Assembly: GCA_005879245.1 (NCBI GenBank)
Contig: VBLA01000200.1
Coordinates: 1-5,805 of the forward strand
Reading direction: 5' to 3'
DNA from: Deltaproteobacteria bacterium
Lineage (GTDB): Bacteria > Desulfobacterota > Binatia > DP-6
Length of the DNA: 5,805 nucleotides
Positions within the stretch are counted from its first letter, which is position 1, and every line of letters starts with the position of its first letter. The translations under genes and the position numbers were made by a program. This document shows positions 1 through 5,404 of the stretch, piece after piece. Below the pieces are notes generated by a model that saw only the letters and a program-made list of their open reading frames with translations, searched no databases and had not been told where the DNA came from.

Positions 1-669
1 GAGGCGGAGCACGCCTTCCTGCCAGCGCTTCTCGACGCCGCGAAGAACCCACGGATCATCCGCGATGCGCCGGGCTACATCGACTGCTCGGTCTACGTGA
101 CCGTGCTCGAAGTCCCGACGCGCCTCGACCGCGCGCTCGGCGACCAGCACCCGATGGGCAACCCGCACTACAACGTGAGCCCGGAGGGCGGTAAGGCGGC
201 CGCCCGTGCGATCGCGGATGGTCTCGGGCGCCTGTACCCCGAGCACCAGGCCGTCTTCCAGCGGAACCTCGACGCCTACCTCGCCCAGCTCGACGCCGCC
301 GCCGTCAGGTGGGAGAAGGAGGCGGCGCCCCTGCACGGCCAGAAGCTGGTGAGCTACCATCCCGATCTGGTCTACTTCGCTGAGGCGTTCGGCATGGTTC
401 CGTTCGGGACGATCGAGATCCGCGCGGGCATCGACCCGACTCCGAGCCACATCGCCGAGCTCGAGGAGAGCATGCGCAAGAACAACGTGAAGATCGTCGT
501 GCGCGAGCTGCAGTACCCGGCGGGGCTGGCGGAGTCCGTCGCCCAGACGGCGGGTGCCAAGCTGGTCGAGCTTCCCGTGATGTCGGGCGGGCTTCCGGAG
601 ACCAAGGACTACATCAGCTTTCTCGACTACAACCTGCGCACCATGCTGAAGGCGGTGCAGGGCAGCTGA
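1..669 (+). CDS. Metal ABC transporter periplasmic substrate-binding protein (ZnuA/TroA-like), 5'-truncated by window
   Basis: This is the solute-binding component of a divalent-metal ABC importer (zinc, manganese or similar), expected to act in the periplasm. The frame is open from base 1, and the 222 visible residues lack the N-terminal signal region and the first metal-ligand histidine of the family. Family hallmarks, numbered from the first visible codon, are the DQHPMGNPHYN block at 48-58 (H56 is the second ligand in TroA/ZnuA homologues), the SYHPDLVYF block at 118-126 (H120 the third ligand) and a PGI-like AGIDPTPSH block at 142-150. The fourth ligand, an Asp near the C terminus in TroA and PsaA, is not evident: the aligned stretch reads PVMSGGLPETKDY (192-204). 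The ATG at 97 is internal, because homology continues upstream of it, so it is not the true start. The stop codon overlaps the ATPase start by one base. The family assignment is firm; the transported metal cannot be told from sequence. Confidence 0.93.
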   Translation, partial: EAEHAFLPALLDAAKNPRIIRDAPGYIDCSVYVTVLEVPTRLDRALGDQHPMGNPHYNVSPEGGKAAARAIADGLGRLYPEHQAVFQRNLDAYLAQLDAAAVRWEKEAAPLHGQKLVSYHPDLVYFAEAFGMVPFGTIEIRAGIDPTPSHIAELEESMRKNNVKIVVRELQYPAGLAESVAQTAGAKLVELPVMSGGLPETKDYISFLDYNLRTMLKAVQGS

Positions 670-1385
670 TGCCGAAGGCGCTCGTCCGGCTGGACGACGT
701 CAGCCTGGGGTACGACGCGCGTGCGGTGCTCCAGCATCTCGGCCTCACGGTCGAGGAGGGCGAGTTCCTCGCTCTCCTCGGCCCGAACGGTGCCGGGAAA
801 ACGACCCTCCTGCGTGGGCTCCTCGGCCTTCTGCCCGTGCTCGGCGGGCACATCGAGTACTGCTTCGACCGGGCGGCCAGTCCTCCAGGCTACGTCCCCC
901 AGCGCGAGACGCTGGATCCGATCTTCCCGCTGAGCGCATTCGAGGTCGTCCTCATGGGGACCTACGCGCGGCTGCCGCCGCTCCGGCCCGTCGGCCGGCG
1001 GGAGCGGGCGCTGGCGGCCGAGTGCCTCTCGCAGGTGGGGTTGGCTGCCGTGGCGGCCGAACCCTTCTGGGCTCTGTCCGGCGGACAGAAGCAGCGCGTG
1101 CTCATCGCCCGGGCGCTCGCGAGCGAGCCGCGGCTTCTCCTCCTCGACGAGCCGACCGCCGGCGTCGACCCGGGCGCCGCGGCGGCGATCATGGACGTCC
1201 TCTCCCGCCTGAACCGGGAGGAGGGCCTCACGATCGTGTTGGTGACGCACCAGCTCCGGCTCGTCCGGCCCGTCGTCGGCGCCGTCATCTGGGTGGACGG
1301 TGGGACGGCCATCAAGGGGCCCACGGCCACGATGCTCGCCCCCGAGCGGATATTGGATGTGTTCGGCGCGCTGGCAACGGGGTGA
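669..1385 (+). CDS. Metal ABC transporter ATP-binding protein (ZnuC/TroB-like)
   Basis: This 238-residue cytoplasmic ATPase hydrolyses ATP to drive metal import through the neighbouring permease. All nucleotide-binding motifs are intact: Walker A GPNGAGKT (38-45), Q-loop YVPQ (75-78), ABC signature LSGGQKQR (136-143), Walker B LLLLDEP (156-162) followed by the D-loop, and the switch histidine in VTHQL (H194). The length is normal for the family. The YVPQ context and the adjacent genes place it in the Zn/Mn/Fe-chelate group (COG1121-like) rather than among sugar or peptide importers. The start ATG shares its A with the last base of the preceding TGA. An AGGG at 659-662, six bases upstream, is a plausible ribosome site inside the binding-protein gene, so translation is probably coupled. 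The gene ends in the same arrangement with the permease. The call is firm; the substrate depends on the partner proteins. Confidence 0.96.
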   Translation: MPKALVRLDDVSLGYDARAVLQHLGLTVEEGEFLALLGPNGAGKTTLLRGLLGLLPVLGGHIEYCFDRAASPPGYVPQRETLDPIFPLSAFEVVLMGTYARLPPLRPVGRRERALAAECLSQVGLAAVAAEPFWALSGGQKQRVLIARALASEPRLLLLDEPTAGVDPGAAAAIMDVLSRLNREEGLTIVLVTHQLRLVRPVVGAVIWVDGGTAIKGPTATMLAPERILDVFGALATG

Positions 1386-2272
1386 TGAGTGCGCTCGTCG
1401 AGATTCTCCGGCCGGACTTCATCCTGCGCGACGCGCTCGTCGGCAGCGTGCTGGTCGGCGCCGTCTGTCCGCTGGTCGGGGTGTACTTCGTGCTCCGCCG
1501 CATGATCTTCCTCGGCGTCGCGCTGCCGCAGCTCTCCGCGGCGGGCATCGCCTTCGCGTTCGTAGCCTACCGCCTGGTCGTCGGCCCGCACGAGCACGGC
1601 AACGTGAGCGAGCGCTCCCTGGCCATCGTGGGAGCGTTTGCCTTCACACTGGGAGGGATCCTCGTCCTCGCTGCCATGGAACGGCAAGGCCGCGAGACCG
1701 TCGAGGCCCGGATCGGCGTCACCTACGCCGTGGCGGCCGCACTCACCATCCTCTTCCTCGCCGCCGACCCGCACGGGGACGCCCAGATGGTGAACCTCCT
1801 GAAGGGTGACATCCTGGCGACCACGAGCGCGAGCCTCGGGGTGCTCGCCGCGGTGCTGGGCGCGGTGGTGGTGGTGCTGTTCGCGTTCCGTAAGGAGTTC
1901 CTGCTCGTGTCCTTCGACCGCGATCTCGCGGTCGTCTTCCGCAAGCGGGTGGCGGTGTGGGATCTCCTCCTCTATCTCGCCATCGGCGTCACGATCTCTC
2001 TCGGAGTGATGACCGCGGGCCCGCTCGTCACCTTCGGCTTCCTGGTCGTTCCGCCCTTGACGGCGCGGCTCCTCACGCGCCGGATGATCTCGTTCTCGCT
2101 CGCCGCCGCGAGCATCGGGGGCCTCACCGCCTTCGTCGGCTTCTACTGTGCGTATCGCTTCGATCTGCCCCTCGGGCCGGCGGAGGTGGCGGTCGCGAGC
2201 GTCGTCCTCGCAGTCGTTACCACCGTGACCATGATCGGCCGGTGGCGGACGAGCGCTCGGTCGGCATCGTGA
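1385..2272 (+). CDS. Metal ABC transporter permease (ZnuB/TroC-like, ABC-3 family)
   Basis: This 295-residue inner-membrane channel subunit works with the ATPase and binding protein encoded just upstream. It has about eight or nine hydrophobic segments (roughly 16-36, 48-66, 79-98, 109-127, 148-167, 187-206, 209-228, 234-255, 264-286). Family features include the early RRM element (38-40), a KGD motif at 140-142 and a VVPPLTARLL stretch typical of the last third of ABC-3 permeases, followed by FDLPLGP (259-265). I chose the ATG at 1385: it overlaps the ATPase stop by one base and begins at the usual family N terminus, although the frame stays open upstream to 1022. A GGGG lies only two bases before the start, so initiation probably relies on coupling. 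Where ZnuB-type permeases carry a GD..AH segment in the second membrane helix, this protein reads LGVALPQLSAAG (43-54), with Val45 and Gln49 replacing the Asp and His. A His-containing loop PHEHGN (68-73) follows. Confidence 0.93.
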   Translation: MSALVEILRPDFILRDALVGSVLVGAVCPLVGVYFVLRRMIFLGVALPQLSAAGIAFAFVAYRLVVGPHEHGNVSERSLAIVGAFAFTLGGILVLAAMERQGRETVEARIGVTYAVAAALTILFLAADPHGDAQMVNLLKGDILATTSASLGVLAAVLGAVVVVLFAFRKEFLLVSFDRDLAVVFRKRVAVWDLLLYLAIGVTISLGVMTAGPLVTFGFLVVPPLTARLLTRRMISFSLAAASIGGLTAFVGFYCAYRFDLPLGPAEVAVASVVLAVVTTVTMIGRWRTSARSAS

Positions 2273-4773
2273 GAGCGGTTCTCTGGCTCTGCTTCGGGCT
2301 CTCGGGGGTCGCCGCCCTCGGCTTCGAGCTCCTGTGGATGCGCTCGGCGGGGCTCGTCCTGGGCGCCACGGCCACCACGACCTCGACCGTGCTCGCGTGC
2401 TACTTCACCGGCCTCGGCCTAGGAGCAGCGCTCGGGCGTCGGACTTCGACGGGCGGAGTTCGCCGCTACGCGTTTCTCGAACTCGGAGCGGCCGCCGGCG
2501 GTCTCTGGTCGTTGCTCGTGTTCCGCAGCGCCCTTGCGACGAGCATGCTCGCGCTCGCGCTCGCCATGCTGCCCGCCACGCTCTGCCTCGGTGCGACGCT
2601 GCCCGTCCTCGGTCAGGCGCTCGCGGCGGGCAGCGTCGGACGCCGCGGCGGGCTCCTCTACGCCATCAACACCGCCGGCGGTGCGCTCGGGGTGGCGGCA
2701 ATGGGCTTCGGTCTGCCTGCCGCGATCGGCGTGACGGCGAGCTACCTGACCGTCGTCGGCGCGAGCGCCGCAGCCGGGCTCCTCGCGCTGCTCGTGGGCG
2801 ACGAGGGTTCGCTGCTTCGCCAGGGTCGCGGGACCGCCACATCCCCGGTCGCTGCTCCCCGCCTGCGTCTCCTGGCCGCCGCGTCCGGAGCGATCGGCCT
2901 CGCTCTCGAGGTCCTGTGGATACGGCTCTTCGCGCAGGTGCTCCACAACTCCGTCTACTCCTTCGCCGCCGTGAGCCTCGTGTTCCTCGTCGCCCTGGCG
3001 AGCGGAGCCGCCCTCGCGGGAGTCCTGCTCGCGCATGTCCGCGCCACCGTGGTGGCGGCGCTCGCCCTCGTCAGTGGCGCGCTGGCGGCGGTCGGCGGGT
3101 TGTGGGGCTTCGTGTGGCTCACCGGCGACCTCGGGTACGACGGCATGGAAACGGGGCTCCCCGCGTACCTGCTCCGCATCGTCGGGCTGGCGGCCGTCAC
3201 CGCGGGGCCAGGTGCGATCGCGGCCGGTGCCGTCCTCCCCGCCCTGTGGGCGGCTTTCGGCGAGAAGGGCGGTGCTGCGCGACCACTCGGGGACCTCACC
3301 GCGGCCAACATGTTCGGCGCAGCCCTCGGCGCGCTGGGAGCGGGCTATGTCCTCCTGCCGAGGATGGGGCTCCGCGGGGGGGTGCTGCTCGCCGCCGTGA
3401 CGTACATCGTGCTGGCCGACGTCGTCGCGCCACCCGAGCGCCGCGGGCGCGCCGTCGCCTACGCCGCGCTCATCGTGATCGTGCTCGCCAATCCACTCCG
3501 AGCGCCGCTGACGCATCTCGCGGCGGGCGAGACGTTGCGGAGGAGTGTCGAGGGCCCGGCGGGCATCGTCACGGTCGTCGACAGCGCGGACGACCACCAG
3601 CTCCGCCTCGACAACTTCTACGTGCTCGGCGGCAGCGCCGCCGCTACGAACGAGCGCCGGCAGGGCCTCCTCCCGCTTCTCCTTCACCCCGCACCGCGGC
3701 GGGCCGCCTTCATTGGCATGGCGACCGGTATCACGGCCAGCGCGGGAGCGGCTCTCGGCGTCGACGAGACGACGGTCATCGAGCTGGTGCCGGAGGTGGC
3801 GCGCCTAGCCGCCACCGAGTTCGCCACGTGGAACGCACAGCTGCTCGAGCGGCCCGGGGTGCGCCTGGTCGTCGACGACGGGCGGCGCTACCTCGTGACC
3901 ACAGCCGAGCGCTACGACGTCGTGGTCGGCGATCTCTTCATTCCGTGGCACGCGGGCGCCGGCAGCCTCTATGCGCGCGAGATGTTCGAGACCGTCGCCG
4001 GGCGGCTCGCGCCCGGGGGCCTCTTCTGCCAGTGGCTGCCGCTCTACCAGCTCACGCGGGAGGAGTTCGACGTCATCGCCCGCACGTTCGTCGCCGTCTT
4101 CCCGTCCGTCACGCTCTGGCGCGACGACTTCTACGCCAATCGGCCCATCGTCGCCCTAGTGGGGCAGGTCGCTCCCCCCACGCTCGATCTGGGGAGCCTG
4201 CGCGAGCGGATCGCGGCCCTTCCCGCCTGGAGCGACGACCCGCTCCTCTCGAGCCCGCGCGGTCTCGCCATGCTCTACCTCGGCAATCTCGCGGGGGCGC
4301 CTGCCGTGCTGAACACCGGCCCGATCAACACCGACGACCGCCCTGTGATCGAGTTCCTGGCGCCGAGGCTCACACGCATGGGCCCTGGGGGTGACAAGGA
4401 CTGGTTCACGGGCGAGGCGCTCGACGCCTTCACCGAGGAGCTGGCAGCGCGTTCGACGTCCACGCCCGACCCGGTGCTGCTCGCCGACGAGACCCTGGCC
4501 GACGCCCGTCGCGCCGGGCGCCTCCTCTTCCGCTATGCACTCGCCGTCAACCGCGGCGACGACGCGGCCGCGGCGGGCTTCGAGGCCGAGGTTCGCCGTC
4601 TGGTTCCCGAGGTCGTCGCCGCGCGCGAACGCGGCGCGCCCGTGGCTGCACTCGCCGATGCGCGGCGGACGCTCGGTACGCTCCGCGCCGAGCAAGAGCA
4701 GCTGCGCCGTCAGCTGCAAACGATGGAGCAGCGCCTGGGGGAGATGTTGCCCGCAAGCGGGCAGACACCATGA
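2269..4773 (+). CDS. Polytopic membrane protein fused to spermidine synthase-like domain
   Basis: From the GTG at 2269 this is an 834-residue protein of the 'fused MFS/spermidine synthase' type. Residues 1 to about 420 are strongly hydrophobic and fall into two halves, each opening with the family's E-x-L-W-x-R element (E20-R25 and E214-R219). Residues about 427-700 form a SAM-fold domain: FIGMATGIT (481-489, motif I region), ELVPEV (505-510), DDGRRYL (536-542), and a D-LFIPWHAGAGSLY stretch from D555. The family hallmark NTDDRPVIEF is at 687-696. The tail is helical, ending in a Gln/Glu/Arg-rich likely coiled coil (795-830). Several polyamine-contacting residues of true spermidine synthases are replaced, so the substrate is unknown and a polyamine role should not be assumed. 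The GTG at 2269 overlaps the permease stop as GTGA and sits just before the first membrane segment; the in-frame GTG at 2242 is a possible alternative. The frame is open further upstream to 1957, but that part is a shadow of the permease gene. Confidence 0.88.
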   Translation: MRAVLWLCFGLSGVAALGFELLWMRSAGLVLGATATTTSTVLACYFTGLGLGAALGRRTSTGGVRRYAFLELGAAAGGLWSLLVFRSALATSMLALALAMLPATLCLGATLPVLGQALAAGSVGRRGGLLYAINTAGGALGVAAMGFGLPAAIGVTASYLTVVGASAAAGLLALLVGDEGSLLRQGRGTATSPVAAPRLRLLAAASGAIGLALEVLWIRLFAQVLHNSVYSFAAVSLVFLVALASGAALAGVLLAHVRATVVAALALVSGALAAVGGLWGFVWLTGDLGYDGMETGLPAYLLRIVGLAAVTAGPGAIAAGAVLPALWAAFGEKGGAARPLGDLTAANMFGAALGALGAGYVLLPRMGLRGGVLLAAVTYIVLADVVAPPERRGRAVAYAALIVIVLANPLRAPLTHLAAGETLRRSVEGPAGIVTVVDSADDHQLRLDNFYVLGGSAAATNERRQGLLPLLLHPAPRRAAFIGMATGITASAGAALGVDETTVIELVPEVARLAATEFATWNAQLLERPGVRLVVDDGRRYLVTTAERYDVVVGDLFIPWHAGAGSLYAREMFETVAGRLAPGGLFCQWLPLYQLTREEFDVIARTFVAVFPSVTLWRDDFYANRPIVALVGQVAPPTLDLGSLRERIAALPAWSDDPLLSSPRGLAMLYLGNLAGAPAVLNTGPINTDDRPVIEFLAPRLTRMGPGGDKDWFTGEALDAFTEELAARSTSTPDPVLLADETLADARRAGRLLFRYALAVNRGDDAAAAGFEAEVRRLVPEVVAARERGAPVAALADARRTLGTLRAEQEQLRRQLQTMEQRLGEMLPASGQTP
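4748..4763 (+). promoter_or_regulatory. Perfect inverted repeat just upstream of the lipoprotein start
   Basis: Arms TGCCCGC (4748-4754) and GCGGGCA (4757-4763) are exact reverse complements separated by AA. The repeat lies within the last codons of the synthase-like gene and ends six bases before the ATG at 4770. In RNA it could form a stem of six base pairs closed by a CAAG loop, covering the AGCGGG that would be the ribosome site. It could modulate reinitiation at the ATGA overlap or could be an operator. It may also be chance in GC-rich code, and no T-run follows, so it does not look like a terminator. Confidence 0.4.
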
Positions 4774-5360
4774 TCGACCGGACCGCCCTCCTTCTGGGGC
4801 TCGCGGCGGTCGGCCTCGGTTGCACGCGGCCGGGAGAGACGGTGCCTTCCGACCTCCCGCGGACGGTCGCCGTACTCGAGCCGAGCAACCACACCGGCGA
4901 CCCGCTCCTGGTTGCCGGCACGTCGTTCCTCGAACGCTACGCGCTTCGCACTGAGCGCGTGACGGTCCCCGACGTCCTTGCATCCGAGGCCCGCCTCCAG
5001 CTCGAGCGGCGCGGCTTCACCGCGGTGCCGCCCGAGACGGTGGAGGGGGCCACCGAGGGACGCGCCCCGGGCAGCACGGACTCGGCGGTGGCGATCGCGC
5101 GCCACGGCGGCCTCGTGGGGCTCGTCCTCTGGATCGACGTGCGACGCTGGGAGCCGGACGCGCCGACGCTCCCCACATTCGTGATCGTTGGACTCACGGC
5201 CGAGCTGATCGATTCCACGTCGGGACTCGTCCGCTGGCGCGCGGAGCGGCGCCCGGCGCCGGTGGCCACGCCGGGCGAGGTGAACCTCGGGGACGCCTAC
5301 CTGAACGCCGCCCGCAAGGTGATGGCAGAGCTCCTCGCACCCCTCGGTCCGGAGAGGTGA
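4770..5360 (+). CDS. Putative lipoprotein, GNA1162/LpoB/CsgG-like fold
   Basis: This 196-residue protein has a short N-terminal hydrophobic stretch ending in GLGC, with Cys18 as the likely lipidated residue; the position three before it is Gly rather than the usual Leu, so the lipobox is imperfect. The mature part begins with a strand VAVLEPSNHTGD (33-44), like the VAVLPxxNxTGD strand of LpoB, CsgG and GNA1162 (DUF799) proteins. Later come GLVGLVLWIDVRRWE (114-128) and LTAELIDSTSGLVRWRAE (142-159), matching the end of that fold, where 'A..vDl.sG.vlW' is characteristic. These families are lipoproteins linked to outer-membrane or secretion functions, but I cannot assign a role here. The start ATG overlaps the preceding stop as ATGA. 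The resemblance comes from remembered motifs, not a search. Confidence 0.7.
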   Translation: MIDRTALLLGLAAVGLGCTRPGETVPSDLPRTVAVLEPSNHTGDPLLVAGTSFLERYALRTERVTVPDVLASEARLQLERRGFTAVPPETVEGATEGRAPGSTDSAVAIARHGGLVGLVLWIDVRRWEPDAPTLPTFVIVGLTAELIDSTSGLVRWRAERRPAPVATPGEVNLGDAYLNAARKVMAELLAPLGPER

Positions 5361-5369
5361 ACACGCAAC

Positions 5370-5387
5370 GACGCGAAATCGCGCGTC
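5370..5387 (+). other. Small hairpin in the only intergenic gap
   Basis: The 44-base gap 5361-5404 is the only non-coding DNA in the window. It contains GACGCG (5370-5375) and CGCGTC (5382-5387), a perfect six-base inverted repeat around AAATCG. No T-run follows, so an intrinsic terminator is not supported. It might cause weak pausing or attenuation between the lipoprotein and glycosyltransferase genes, or be chance. I see no convincing promoter in the gap. Confidence 0.25.
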
Positions 5388-5404
5388 TGTGGTACTGAGT
5401 CTCG

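Noticed and set aside
1022..1384. Upstream in-frame extension of the permease (121 residues)
   Set aside because: The extension is Arg/Pro-rich, overlaps the ATPase code and has no membrane segments. The ATG at 1385 fits both family length and the overlap pattern.
627..1774. Overlapping - strand open frames of 207 and 270 codons opposite the ATPase and permease genes
   Set aside because: They contain no family motif, and their span is fully explained by intact + strand transporter genes.
1957..2268. Upstream in-frame extension of the synthase-like protein
   Set aside because: It is a His/Arg/Pro-rich shadow of the permease gene. Family similarity begins only at the first membrane segment after GTG 2269.
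2545..2570. Short CGCTCG tandem-like repeat
   Set aside because: It encodes an Ala-Leu run in a membrane helix, and GC-rich codon choice explains it.
2419..3687. Long open frame on the - strand, 422 codons
   Set aside because: It lies antisense to the membrane half of the synthase-like gene. Its translation is rich in Arg, Glu, Gln and Gly with no recognisable domain, as expected for the complement of GC-rich code with high third-position GC.
2334..4394. Long + strand open frame of 686 codons overlapping the synthase-like gene
   Set aside because: The translation is dominated by Arg, Pro, Ala and Gly with no domains, while the other frame carries clear family motifs throughout. It is an out-of-frame shadow.
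4391..4954. Open frame of 187 codons spanning the synthase tail and lipoprotein start
   Set aside because: It is Arg/Pro/Ser-rich, crosses a well-supported gene junction in another frame and has no motif.
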